A DNA stretch of 28,784 bases from a virus, in IMG/VR virus record IMGVR_UViG_3300025117_000638, positions 1-28,784 of that record; one strand, given 5' to 3'. Below are positions 14,187-21,548 of this stretch, in pieces (positions within the stretch are counted from its first letter, which is position 1; every line of letters begins with the position of its first letter). A model generated the notes under the pieces. It had not been told where the DNA came from. It saw nothing but the letters and a program-made list of their open reading frames with translations, and made no database searches. A program made the position numbers and the translations under genes.

Positions 14187-15197
14187 TCAGGCCGCCTTGG
14201 CCCTCAGGGCCGTGGTCAGCTTGCGTACCACGTCCTGCCGCGGCCGGGCCTTGCGGCTCTCGGCCTCCAGGGCACGCAGGACAAAGTCCCGGGACAGGCC
14301 GCTGATGAACTGCTCGTCCTTGAGGGCCCGGCGGATGTCGCGCACCGGCTGCACGACGAACTTCTCCGCGGTCATCTCCGGGTCCGTCACCTGCGGCGCC
14401 AGGATGTGCTCGGGTACCTTCACGCCAAGGCGGTTGGCGAACATCTCCAGCACCAGCGGCCTACGGTCACTGCTCGCCATCTCGGCATCGTAGGCAGCCT
14501 GGACGAGCTGGCGCGTGAACACCCCGATCATCTCCTCGTCAGTGAGCAGCTGGCGGATCTCCTCGGGTGCCTTAGTGAGCAGCCGGGTCACGAGCCCGCT
14601 ATCCAGCTCAGGCTCATCGACGGCCGCCGGCGCCTCCGGCGGTGCTACGGTCTGGCCCTCCACGTTGGGCGGTGAATCCTCGGTGCCTCTGGCCACTACC
14701 GGGTGACCGTCCGGGGCCTCCAGGTGTACGCCGGTACGCGTCAGGTGCTCGGTCTCTGAGCCCGTGCGGTTGGGGTCCGGGGCGGCAGGATTGGTCGGGA
14801 TGTAGCGTAGCCGGCCTTCCGGTATCCCGGCCTTCTGGTAGGCCTGCACGACGGCCTCGCAGCCGTCGGTGACCAGGACGCCGTCGACCTTCTGCTGCAG
14901 GTCGGTCTCCAGCGTCCCAAGCTCGTCAGGATGGCGCACTACCAGTGCCCGGCCGGGCCAGGTCTCTCGCGCCACGGTCTGGGCGCGGCTGCGCCAGTCG
15001 TTGCTGGCCTTGGGCCCCCAGATGTGTACTACCATGTCGTCGGTCTCCAGAATGCGGACAGTGTGGAAGCGGCAGAGGATGCGGGCTGCCGCATTGGCCT
15101 CGGCGTCCGGGAGCTGAAGCCGCCCCTCGACGAACCACCAGCTCGCTACCGAGCCGGTGATGTTCGCCAGCGGGCCATGTGCCTCAAAGGTCTTCAT
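14187..15197 (-). CDS. Uncharacterised 336-residue protein with the shared KTFEA domain
   Basis: Starts at the ATG at 15197 (GGAG upstream). Residues 2-52 (KTFEAHGPLANITG, WWFVEGRLQLPDAEAN, ILCRFHTVRIL) match the N-terminal domain of the product of 13063-13530. Residues about 55-140 contain a segment with VDGVLVTDGCEAVVQAY and GIPEGRLRYIPTNPAA. This loosely resembles the donor-domain junction of GT-B transferases ('advvl..S....v..y...G.p..ri.vIp.g'), but there is no complete glycosyltransferase. The C-terminal 150 residues are helical and charged. It is the first large gene after the capsid genes, so a capsid-associated or glycan-acceptor role is possible. No confident function. Confidence 0.7.
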   Translation of the reverse strand: MKTFEAHGPLANITGSVASWWFVEGRLQLPDAEANAAARILCRFHTVRILETDDMVVHIWGPKASNDWRSRAQTVARETWPGRALVVRHPDELGTLETDLQQKVDGVLVTDGCEAVVQAYQKAGIPEGRLRYIPTNPAAPDPNRTGSETEHLTRTGVHLEAPDGHPVVARGTEDSPPNVEGQTVAPPEAPAAVDEPELDSGLVTRLLTKAPEEIRQLLTDEEMIGVFTRQLVQAAYDAEMASSDRRPLVLEMFANRLGVKVPEHILAPQVTDPEMTAEKFVVQPVRDIRRALKDEQFISGLSRDFVLRALEAESRKARPRQDVVRKLTTALRAKAA

Positions 15198-15221
15198 CGC
15201 AGGTCGCTCCATGTTCGGGTG

Positions 15222-15485
15222 CTACTTTTCGGTCGTGACGGTGATCTCAGGCGTGCCGGTAACTACCCGGGTAGACCGTGACTCGCTACGGTAGTTCCGG
15301 TCGTGGCACTCCTCCTCGATGATGTGCCCGCCCTCTGCCTTGGTGATGCGGAGATTCAGGGTCTCGCCGTCGGTAGGAGCGGTCACCTTGATCCGGCTAC
15401 TGGCCGGTGACGGGCTCGGCAGGCCTAAAGCTGGCCTGGGCTCGGCGCGGCGGACACCGGTCGGCATGGAGAGCTTGCGCGGCAT
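15222..15485 (-). CDS. Small uncharacterised protein downstream of the major capsid gene
   Basis: 87 residues: a basic Pro/Arg/Ser-rich N-terminus (MPRKLSMPTGVRRAEPRPA) and a C-terminal beta-like part (TLNLRITKAEGGHIIEEE ... TPEITVTTEK). AGAGAGGA lies before the ATG at 15485. It follows the capsid gene after a 117-base gap containing two strong hairpins. A flexible basic N-terminus with a small beta domain could suit a capsid-binding decoration protein, but no family is recognised. Confidence 0.65.
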   Translation of the reverse strand: MPRKLSMPTGVRRAEPRPALGLPSPSPASSRIKVTAPTDGETLNLRITKAEGGHIIEEECHDRNYRSESRSTRVVTGTPEITVTTEK

Positions 15486-15510
15486 GGCAGGTCCTCTCTC
15501 TGCGAGGTGA

Positions 15511-15557
15511 GAGGCTTGCGGGACGGGTACCGGGCGGCCCCGCTCCCCGCAAGCCTC
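15511..15557. other. Strong 12-bp-stem hairpin between the capsid gene and the next gene
   Basis: Perfect inverted repeat: gaggcttgcggg at 15511-15522 and its complement cccgcaagcctc at 15546-15557, with a 23-base GC-rich loop. It lies just upstream of the AGAGAGGA of the small gene at 15485. No U-tract follows, so an RNA-processing or mRNA-stabilising role, or a partially acting terminator that lowers expression of downstream genes relative to the capsid gene, is more likely than an intrinsic terminator. Confidence 0.6.
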
Positions 15558-15571
15558 GGTGTGCAGATCAG

Positions 15572-15595
15572 GCGGGCTGCTCGCAGACAGCCCGC
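15572..15595. other. Hairpin 8 bases after the major capsid stop codon
   Basis: Perfect 8-bp stem (gcgggctg / cagcccgc) with an 8-base loop starting 8 bases downstream of the capsid TAA. Such structures commonly protect the 3' end of abundant mRNA from exonucleases. There is no U-run, so full termination is unlikely. Together with 15511-15557 it forms a double stem-loop region. Confidence 0.6.
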
Positions 15596-15602
15596 GGGAC
15601 CC

Positions 15603-16514
15603 TTAGTTGGTGACCCCCGTCCCGGCCGCAAGGCCGTTCAGGTTGAACAGTGCGAGCCCACAGTACCAGAGCACGCGGGTGATGTGCTCATCGCGCGTCT
15701 GGTGCTCCCCTACGTCCTTGATCACGATGCCGCCGTCGTTGGCAGCCGTCAGACCTGCGATCCCGATGCTCTCGGAGCCGTCGTCGAAGGTGCCAGCGAG
15801 GACCGTGGTGCAGTTGGTCAGCGACCCTGCCGTCTGGTTGACCGGGATGTAGTCGTTGCGGAAGATCGGGATGCTCCGGTACGCCGGGACCGTTGCACCG
15901 TTCGGCAGCTGCACCACCTCCGTGACGGAGGCACCGCCGAGGGAGCGCACCAGGTTGAAGAAGCTGCGCCGGGTGCGCGCGTTCATGGCGAAGTAGTCGA
16001 CCTCACCGTCCTTGTCCGTCACCAGGTCGATGAGGTTGTCGAGCAGGGCGAAGCTGAGCGCCCCGTCCTGTGCGACGATCTTGGTGGCGTCCACGAGGGC
16101 GAGCAGCCCGGTGAACTGGTTGTTGATACCGGTGCCATTGACCAGCATGTCCTGGAACTGGCGACCGGCCGACTTCGCCTTGCTTGCTACCTGTGAGCCG
16201 GTCTGGTCGGTGTGACTGGACCGGGTAGCCTGGATCAGGCCGTTGACCTCCGCGTCCCCGACGATGGTTGTCAGGGCGCTGGTGACGGAGGTGAAGGTTG
16301 CAGCGGCCTTGCCGGCGACGATCTCCGTACCGACCGTGCCCAGCTGCACCGCACCCAGCGCATTCTCTCGGGTGTACTGCAGGGCATTACCATCGATGGT
16401 CTCGAACGGCAGTGCCTCGTACATCTGGTTCACGGTGATCACGTTCTCGATCACCCCGGCGATCAACTCGTTGTCGCTGAGTTTCGCCGACTCGACCAGC
16501 GTTACTGATGCCAA
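15603..16514 (-). CDS. Major capsid protein (HK97-type fold)
   Basis: 303 residues, starting MASVTLVESAKLSDNELIAG. It matches the HK97-like coat family in order: an N-terminal arm (VIENVITVNQMYEALPFETI), an E-loop-like segment (TRENALGAVQLG), a long spine helix region (EVNGLIQATRSSHTDQTG, FQDMLVNGTG), and an 'A...RTRRSFFNLVRSLGG' helix with the typical C-terminal P-domain strands (IPIFRNDYIPVNQTAG). The start is TTG at 16514, with AGGAG eight bases upstream and no in-frame ATG nearby. It lies between scaffold and connector genes and is bracketed by hairpins. A protease gene is not seen, so processing is unlikely. Confidence 0.9.
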   Translation of the reverse strand: MASVTLVESAKLSDNELIAGVIENVITVNQMYEALPFETIDGNALQYTRENALGAVQLGTVGTEIVAGKAAATFTSVTSALTTIVGDAEVNGLIQATRSSHTDQTGSQVASKAKSAGRQFQDMLVNGTGINNQFTGLLALVDATKIVAQDGALSFALLDNLIDLVTDKDGEVDYFAMNARTRRSFFNLVRSLGGASVTEVVQLPNGATVPAYRSIPIFRNDYIPVNQTAGSLTNCTTVLAGTFDDGSESIGIAGLTAANDGGIVIKDVGEHQTRDEHITRVLWYCGLALFNLNGLAAGTGVTN

Positions 16515-16533
16515 GGTCTTGTCTCCTGTGCTT

Positions 16534-16579
16534 CAGGACCCGAGCTGTCGCCGGCGGTCGGCGTACTGCCGCGGTCCTG
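16534..16579. other. Hairpin just upstream of the capsid ribosome binding site
   Basis: A 7-bp perfect stem (caggacc / ggtcctg) encloses a smaller 4-bp stem (gccg / cggc). It fills most of the 69-base gap between the scaffold stop and the capsid AGGAG. Position suggests a 5' mRNA-stabilising element or RNA-cleavage site for the capsid transcript. Confidence 0.5.
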
Positions 16580-16583
16580 CGGG

Positions 16584-17387
16584 TTAGGCAGCCTCGTTAC
16601 GCAACTTGCTGAGGCCGTCCGTGATCTTCTGCAGCGACGTCTTCTCGACGCCCTGCCGCACCGGCGCCGGCTTCCCGGCCGGACGCGCCGGCTGGTTGCG
16701 CCCAGTGCCCCTCGCCTCCTCGCTATCGAACGCGTCGGCAAAGTCCTGCTGGGTCTTCATTTCGGCCACGCGCTGGCTGATGGTCATGATGTTGCCGGCA
16801 GCGTCGGCAATGCGCGGGTTGCGCGCGTCATCGAGCACCACCGCGTAGTACTCCTCCTGCCCGTCATCCAGCTTGCGCGTCTTGATGTCACACTCAGCCA
16901 TGAGGGCCGGCTTGAGTAGCCTCAGGCGGCCCTTGTGCTCCGTGATGGCGCTGACCACGGCCGAGTCAATCAGGGCCTTGCGCAGGCCCGCGTCGAGCTT
17001 GGTAATGGTCCCGGTCGCACTGCTCAGCTCCTTTTCATGCGCGGCCTTCATCTGTGCCGTCACGCTCTGCACCCGCTGCTCCGCCATCTTCGCGGCTTCG
17101 CTCTGCGGGTCGATCTTCTCCAGCTCGGCCACCCGCACCTGGGAGGCCTCAAGCTGTGCCTTGGTCTGCCCGAGCTCGCGCCGTACTGTCTCGGTATCGG
17201 TACGGCTGGCACTTACCGTCTGCTTCAGGGTCCTCGCGTCCAGCAGCTCAAACCCGTCGGCCTCCGTAACGGTCAGCAGGTACTTCCCCTTGTGCGGGCT
17301 CTTCTCGTCGGCAACCGTCTGGTACTCCTTCTTCATCTCCTCCGAGAGACTGCCGTGCTCGGCTGCCGTGATCAAGGCCTTTGCCAT
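16584..17387 (-). CDS. Capsid scaffold protein
   Basis: 267 residues from the ATG at 17387 (GGAGG eight bases upstream). The middle (about residues 45-130) is a long charged coiled coil with LKQTVSASRTDTETVRREL and QTKAQLEASQVRVAELEKI. The C-terminus is basic (GRNQPARPAGKPAPVRQG, then a short helix ending LRNEAA), as required for coat binding. Position directly before the capsid gene is the standard place for a scaffold. A longer frame to 17441 is not needed because the internal start has the better ribosome site. Confidence 0.85.
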   Translation of the reverse strand: MAKALITAAEHGSLSEEMKKEYQTVADEKSPHKGKYLLTVTEADGFELLDARTLKQTVSASRTDTETVRRELGQTKAQLEASQVRVAELEKIDPQSEAAKMAEQRVQSVTAQMKAAHEKELSSATGTITKLDAGLRKALIDSAVVSAITEHKGRLRLLKPALMAECDIKTRKLDDGQEEYYAVVLDDARNPRIADAAGNIMTISQRVAEMKTQQDFADAFDSEEARGTGRNQPARPAGKPAPVRQGVEKTSLQKITDGLSKLRNEAA

Positions 17388-17557
17388 CTCTTGTGCCTCC
17401 CAGCTATGCCCAGGATCACCCCGGGTCTTCGGCGTGTCCACCCGGCGTCGGAATCGCTCCGGCCGCCAGCGGGGCGCCTACGGTGGGCCGGCCGACTCGG
17501 GATCTCCCCGGCGCCGACCGGATGCCGCCTGTGGGGATCACCCCCGCCAGGCCGTGG

Positions 17558-18682
17558 TCAGTTGTGTGATGGTACCCGGACGTTGAGCCGGTCAAACACG
17601 TCCGCCTCACGCGTACGCAGCTCGGCCAGCGTCAACAGCCGTCCCCGTCGGTCCACGAACGACGAGACCTCCATGCCACCCGCCGCGAACAGCTTGGCCC
17701 GCGTCGGGCCCAGTGCTTCCTTTACCGTATCCATGTCACCAGCCTGCACCCGTCCCCGCAGCCACTGGTTGTAGGTGGTGCGTGCAGGGACCTGCCCGTT
17801 CATCGAGGCCCGGGTGCCCTCCGGCATCTCCTTCAGGCCCGGGATACCAAGCTCCTGCCACGACTTGGTGATGGGGCTCAAGCTGCTTCGACAGCCAACG
17901 TGCGCTGGAGGTCCGGGCGGCCGTGGGCCATGGTCGAAGTAGAACTTGGTCTGGTCGAGGGACTGGCAGAGGGGTGTCGTGCGACTGTCGAGCGTCGCTA
18001 CCCATACCAAAGCCCCAATCAGCTCCTGGTTGGCCTGGTAGGTCAGCATACGGGCCTGGGTGCTGACGTGATTGGTAGCCGTACGGGCGATAGCCTCGGC
18101 CTGCCTGGTCATGCCGCGCGCCCGCTGCCCGGGCTGCAGGCCGAACACGTCCTGGCGTAGGCGCTGAACGATCTGCTGGGTCGTCTGGCCCTGGATCACA
18201 CCCATGCGGACCGCCTGCGTGACGGCACGCCCGGTTGACTCTGACAGGCCCTCAAACCACTCCGTCAGCGGTAGCCCGACGATAGGCTCCGTCAAGGCAA
18301 GCGCCTGTAACTGGGCCGGAGACGGCAGCACCATCTCCACCTCAACCGGCATCTCCTTCTTCACGGACCCCGCTGCCCACTGTGCTTCCTGCTGGGCGAT
18401 AGGCTCAAGGTCCCGCATAAACTCCTTGCCGACTCCCGAGAGGGTTGGATTGACCATCTCGGCGATGCCTACTGCCAGGTCGCGCAGCCGCTTCGTGGTG
18501 ACTGGGCCGGCGTCGAAGCCCCTGGCCGTGATGGTCTCAATGCGGGCCTGTACTCGCTCCAGCAGGTCCGGGATGGCAGCGCTCAACATGCTACGTACCC
18601 TGGCTGCCTCGTAGGACTGGAGGCGAGTGAGGTAGAGCTGGTGCTTGACCGCTCGCCGCAGGAGTTCATCGTTGACGCTCAT
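17558..18682 (-). CDS. Minor head protein, Mu gpF-like / SPP1 gp7-like
   Basis: 374 residues. The C-terminal half carries the Mu-F-like signature: ARTATNHVSTQAR, then WVATLDSRTTPLCQSLDQ, then PPAHVGCRSSLSPI, matching the 'aR.....n.a....y......g...W....D.rtcp.C.....g' and 'PP.H.nCrc...P' pattern with cysteines that may bind metal. These proteins enter the procapsid with the portal and assist assembly or DNA release. It starts with ATG overlapping the portal stop (ATGA) and precedes the scaffold after a 170-base gap that holds no clear gene. Confidence 0.9.
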   Translation of the reverse strand: MSVNDELLRRAVKHQLYLTRLQSYEAARVRSMLSAAIPDLLERVQARIETITARGFDAGPVTTKRLRDLAVGIAEMVNPTLSGVGKEFMRDLEPIAQQEAQWAAGSVKKEMPVEVEMVLPSPAQLQALALTEPIVGLPLTEWFEGLSESTGRAVTQAVRMGVIQGQTTQQIVQRLRQDVFGLQPGQRARGMTRQAEAIARTATNHVSTQARMLTYQANQELIGALVWVATLDSRTTPLCQSLDQTKFYFDHGPRPPGPPAHVGCRSSLSPITKSWQELGIPGLKEMPEGTRASMNGQVPARTTYNQWLRGRVQAGDMDTVKEALGPTRAKLFAAGGMEVSSFVDRRGRLLTLAELRTREADVFDRLNVRVPSHN

Positions 18683-20187
18683 GTGGCTGCCAGCGCGGGC
18701 CCAGCGCCCTCCTTATTGCCTGGTAGGGGCAGGGGGGGGATGAATGGGATGAGGTCGCGGTCGGCTTCGGCGCGTTCCAGCAGCTCCTCAATGTTGACTT
18801 CCGAGTCATACAGCCCGCGACTCTGCGCCTCACGCAGGTAGTCCTCGGTTGCAATGCGGCCACTCTCCGCGTCCTTCTGCAGCAGCTCGATCTCCCGGGT
18901 AACTTCCCCGATGGCACCAAAGTCCGTATTGACCTGCACTCCGACCTTCAGGTCAGGCCGCTTGATCCAGCGGCCACTCATCTGGAAGGCGCTCTCAAGG
19001 TAGTCCTGTAGGGCCAGTGCCATGATCTGCAGGGGGCTGAGCGTCTTCGCCTCCCCGATAGCCCGGGCCGTAGCGGTCTCGTTGCCAGGCTGCGGCACCA
19101 TCAGATCACCGGCGCCGCTCGCCTGCATCTCCTGTACGAGGTCCTGAAGGGCCTGGCGGCCAGCGTTGATGCCAGCGCCAGTGTGTTCGACGTAGCTGAC
19201 CTTGGCATCGGGGTTCTGATGCTTGAGGGCGACCGAGGGCCCGATCTCCAAGTACTTCATGTCCTCGTCGCTGAAGCCGGCCAAGAAGAGGATGGCGGCT
19301 CGCACTACGTGCAGGATGTTGTCCTGGTCGCTCTGGCTGTTCCAGTGCTTTTGGTTCAGGTAGGCCAGATCCTCAAGCACCGGGGCGGCAATCATGAAAC
19401 CCTGCCGGTTGGCATAGCCCGTCACCAGGTTCACCTCGCCGAGAGTCGTAGGGATCTCCGGGCCGGCCTGCCACTCCTTCTGCGTCAGGGTGTAGACTTG
19501 GGTCCACTCCGGGGTTACGACGCGAACTTGGCGTACCTCCTTCTGGCCCCATTCTCCGTCCCGCAACCAGCTCACCTCATAGACCCGGATGCGGTCCAGC
19601 ATCTCACGTCCCGCAACCCGGTCGCCGTCCCAGGCGATCAGGTCAAGGGGGCTCACCTGGGACCAGTAGGGGCGCAGGGCGAAGCGCCGCGCGTCCCCGA
19701 GCGTCAGGGTCCGCTTGCTGAGGGCCTGCTTCAGCTCCTCCGTGTCCGGGTACTCGGACATGGTGTGCGACTTCCCAAAGGCCAGCATGTCAGTCAGGCA
19801 GTCCCAGGCATAGGCGTTGAGGTCACGGCCCTGCAGGTCGACATCCTCAGCCCACTCCCTCACCAGGGGATCGGTGTCGTCCGAGAGCCTGATGGGCTCG
19901 CGGAACACGCGGCCAACGAGGAAGCGGATCGTCTGCCGGTAGACGTTGAAGAGGGTGGCGACGGAGAGGCGGTTCTTGTAAGCCTTGGGGCTCTCCTTGG
20001 GAAAGCGGTTCAGCCAGCGTTCGCCGGCGGCACGCATAGTAGGGGTGCCACCGAGCAAGTCGTTGCTGAGTTCCCACCGGCCCAGCATCTCAAGGTACTC
20101 ATGGCAAGGCGTGTCAACCTGCGGCCCCTTGCGCTTCCCCTGGGAGGTGCTGCGGAACTCGGTGGCGCGCTGTTGAAGCGTCGGCAT
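18679..20187 (-). CDS. Portal protein (DUF4055-like family)
   Basis: 502 residues. The pattern Y(L)E...W......G.......G...L...PKES...Y..R...A.LFN.YR.T......G.VFREP in the first 100 residues is typical of DUF4055 portals. A wing/stem region contains SPLDLIAWDGDRV, YANRQGFMIAAPVLEDLAYL and the portal-type 'LN..HW...SDQDNILH' segment. The C-terminal helical part with GRIATEDYLREAQSRG is also usual. Portals form the dodecameric vertex through which terminase pumps DNA. The ATG at 20187 has only a weak GGA-type ribosome site after a 186-base gap containing two hairpins. Confidence 0.9.
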   Translation of the reverse strand: MPTLQQRATEFRSTSQGKRKGPQVDTPCHEYLEMLGRWELSNDLLGGTPTMRAAGERWLNRFPKESPKAYKNRLSVATLFNVYRQTIRFLVGRVFREPIRLSDDTDPLVREWAEDVDLQGRDLNAYAWDCLTDMLAFGKSHTMSEYPDTEELKQALSKRTLTLGDARRFALRPYWSQVSPLDLIAWDGDRVAGREMLDRIRVYEVSWLRDGEWGQKEVRQVRVVTPEWTQVYTLTQKEWQAGPEIPTTLGEVNLVTGYANRQGFMIAAPVLEDLAYLNQKHWNSQSDQDNILHVVRAAILFLAGFSDEDMKYLEIGPSVALKHQNPDAKVSYVEHTGAGINAGRQALQDLVQEMQASGAGDLMVPQPGNETATARAIGEAKTLSPLQIMALALQDYLESAFQMSGRWIKRPDLKVGVQVNTDFGAIGEVTREIELLQKDAESGRIATEDYLREAQSRGLYDSEVNIEELLERAEADRDLIPFIPPLPLPGNKEGAGPALAAT

Positions 20188-20223
20188 TGAGATCCAGAAC
20201 GCGAAAACGCCCCGGCCGGCAAG

Positions 20224-20252
20224 GGACCTCCCGCCGTGCTGGTAGGAGGTCC
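20224..20252. other. Hairpin upstream of the portal gene
   Basis: Perfect 8-bp stem (ggacctcc / ggaggtcc) with a 13-base loop, about 40 bases before the portal start. The 20188-20373 gap otherwise contains no open frame with a credible start. Confidence 0.5.
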
Positions 20253-20305
20253 GTGCTGACCGAGGCGCTGGGTACGGTGCCCGGCAGTGATGTTTCCCCC
20301 AGGTG

Positions 20306-20329
20306 CCTGGCCGTCGCCAGACTGCCAGG
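20306..20329. other. Second hairpin in the gap before the portal gene
   Basis: Six-bp stem (cctggc / gccagg) with a 12-base loop, partly enclosed by a ccccc/ggggg pair (20296-20300 and 20328-20332; one G shared). It lies shortly after the stop of the small gene at 20374. Confidence 0.4.
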
Positions 20330-20373
20330 GGGCGCTTGAACGAGGGTCGCGGTTTCTTCTGGCTGCTGACCGA

Positions 20374-20583
20374 CTACCGACCCCTATGGGTCCCGCTGCG
20401 GTCAGGACAGCCCCGCGACCCTGAATCTCTGGGCTGCGGGCGAGGTGACTGGTCCCCGCCTCCCGCTGTCTGCATCCGCGACCTTCCCCACATGAACTGC
20501 ACAAGGGTCAGGAGGGTCAGCACCCGGCTGGCCTCCTGCTCCACGTCCTCCGTCACCTGGTGATTGTGGGCCGCGGCGTTCAT
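20374..20583 (-). CDS. Small uncharacterised protein (69 residues)
   Basis: Starts at the ATG at 20583, which overlaps the preceding stop as ATGA, with GGAAG upstream; ends at TAG. The N-terminal 35 residues are helix-like (VTEDVEQEASRVLTLLTLVQ), the rest is low-complexity Gly/Arg/Pro/Ser. No family recognised. Coupling to its neighbour makes it likely to be translated; the low-complexity tail may be disordered. Confidence 0.5.
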   Translation of the reverse strand: MNAAAHNHQVTEDVEQEASRVLTLLTLVQFMWGRSRMQTAGGGDQSPRPQPRDSGSRGCPDRSGTHRGR

Positions 20584-20750
20584 GCGATCCGCTTCCAGAC
20601 GTTGTGGCCCTTCACCCAGGTCTGCCGGTTGCCGTTTTCGTCCTGGCCCTCCCAGCGGGTGATGTAGCTGACCCGGAAGGCAGGACCGCCAGGGACGCAG
20701 CCGAGGAACCACGCCTCGTCTGCCTCCTGGCCCACAGCAACGTCCGCCAT
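20580..20750 (-). CDS. Small uncharacterised protein (56 residues)
   Basis: Encodes MADVAVGQEADEAWFLGCVP followed by a beta-rich, aromatic stretch with YITRWEGQDENGNRQTWVKG and a basic end. The frame continues upstream to a TTG at 20834, but that extension is Ser/Val-rich and would start inside a putative promoter region, so I prefer the ATG at 20750, although its ribosome site is weak. It is coupled to the next gene by ATGA. Compact size and composition resemble small early or accessory phage proteins; no function assigned. Confidence 0.5.
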   Translation of the reverse strand: MADVAVGQEADEAWFLGCVPGGPAFRVSYITRWEGQDENGNRQTWVKGHNVWKRIA

Positions 20751-20826
20751 TCTGCTGCCAGTCACGGACACGTCGGATCTGGGCACGGCCACCCCCACAG
20801 CGGGGACAGAGGGACGCTGCTCACTG

Positions 20827-20862
20827 TGGGACAAGGTAATGGGCTCTGTCCCAGATTGTCAA
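20827..20862 (-). promoter_or_regulatory. Candidate promoter with overlapping inverted repeat
   Basis: On the minus strand a perfect TTGACA (20862-20857) is followed after 18 bases by TACCTT, which keeps the three most conserved -10 bases (T, A and final T). An inverted repeat tgtccca / tgggaca (20847-20853 and 20827-20833) spans the spacer and -10. This would drive the small genes and the head operon. The -10 is imperfect, so this is a moderate-to-weak call. Confidence 0.35.
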
Positions 20863-20874
20863 GTGGGCGGGGCG

Positions 20875-21036
20875 TCAGCTGCCCAGGGAAAACAGCAGCA
20901 CGACGCTGCCGAGGACCAGGGCCAACAGGCCCAGGAGGGTCAGGTAACCTGCCAGGCCCAGGAACCACACCAGGCAGGCCAGGCCTCGGGCGGTGAAGGC
21001 CGAACAGCTCAGGTGCTCTTGTAGACGGTCCGGCAT
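20875..21036 (-). CDS. Small membrane protein (53 residues)
   Basis: MPDRLQEHLSCSAFTARG is followed by a long hydrophobic run (about residues 19-52: CLVWFLGLAGYLTLLGLLAL onward) that could form two short or one long transmembrane helix. It ends close to the membrane segment. The ATG at 21036 has AGGA six bases upstream; an in-frame GTG at 21057 would overlap the metallopeptidase stop (GTGA) and is an alternative. Holin-like size and topology are possible, but no lysis gene neighbours are seen, so I leave it as a membrane protein. Confidence 0.6.
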   Translation of the reverse strand: MPDRLQEHLSCSAFTARGLACLVWFLGLAGYLTLLGLLALVLGSVVLLFSLGS

Positions 21037-21053
21037 GGTTATCCTGCTGTTGT

Positions 21054-21548
21054 TCACGGCTTTGCCTCCTTCCAGGCAGTGCAGAACGCTTCGTCCTCCT
21101 GGCGCCATCCCGGGGCGGCAGCCAGGGCCCGGGCCAGCTCGTCGGTGGCCAGCTCCAGCTGCTCCTCGAAGCCCTCCCACCAGATGTCAAACTCCCGGTT
21201 GCTGAGCGCCCGTGAGGCTTCCAGGTGCTCGCCGCTGCGCTTCATCCCGTTCAGCCGGCAGTGAACCAACTCATGCAGGACGGTGACCCGCACCTCCTGG
21301 GGATCCGGCTCCTCGATTAGAGCACGGGCCACCTCAAGGCTCACTGCCTGCGAACCCGGATAGACCCGCGTGTGGGCGAGATCAATCCGGCTCTCATCGT
21401 GCTGCAGGTGCAGGACGTTGGTTTGGATGTGGAAGGTAAAGGCCCGCAGGCGCAGGCGCTCGCTCCAGGTGGCGACAAGCCGTGCAATCAGCTCGTGGCG
21501 GCCGCCGGACGGAACAAGCCGGCGCTTCTCAGGCTCCGGCAGGGCCAT
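21054..21548 (-). CDS. HExxH metallopeptidase-like protein
   Basis: 164 residues from ATG 21548 (TGATG overlap with the hydrolase stop). The zinc-binding motif HELVH is at residues 92-96 in the context VTVLHELVHCRLN, which matches small SprT/WLM-like or phage 'putative metallopeptidase' proteins. The upstream beta-region (FTFHIQTNVLHL, DLAHTRVYPG) and the downstream helix (GEHLEASRALSNREFDIWWEG, with acidic residues that could be a third ligand) fit a gluzincin-like core. Possible roles are virion-protein processing, host interaction or anti-defence; the sequence does not decide. Confidence 0.7.
   Translation of the reverse strand: MALPEPEKRRLVPSGGRHELIARLVATWSERLRLRAFTFHIQTNVLHLQHDESRIDLAHTRVYPGSQAVSLEVARALIEEPDPQEVRVTVLHELVHCRLNGMKRSGEHLEASRALSNREFDIWWEGFEEQLELATDELARALAAAPGWRQEDEAFCTAWKEAKP

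Noticed and set aside
15507-16196. Plus-strand open frame of 229 codons opposite the capsid gene
   Set aside because: Antisense to the major capsid protein; valine/arginine-rich reverse-frame composition without a supported start.
17388-17557. 170-base gap between minor head and scaffold genes, with two copies of ggatcacccc (17413-17422 and 17535-17544)
   Set aside because: The repeats are short and GC-rich, and no coding frame with a supported start or strong hairpin was found; too weak for a call.
19183-20190. Long plus-strand open frame (335 codons) opposite the portal gene
   Set aside because: It is antisense to the portal coding sequence, which has clear family motifs; the frame has no recognisable domain and no ribosome site.
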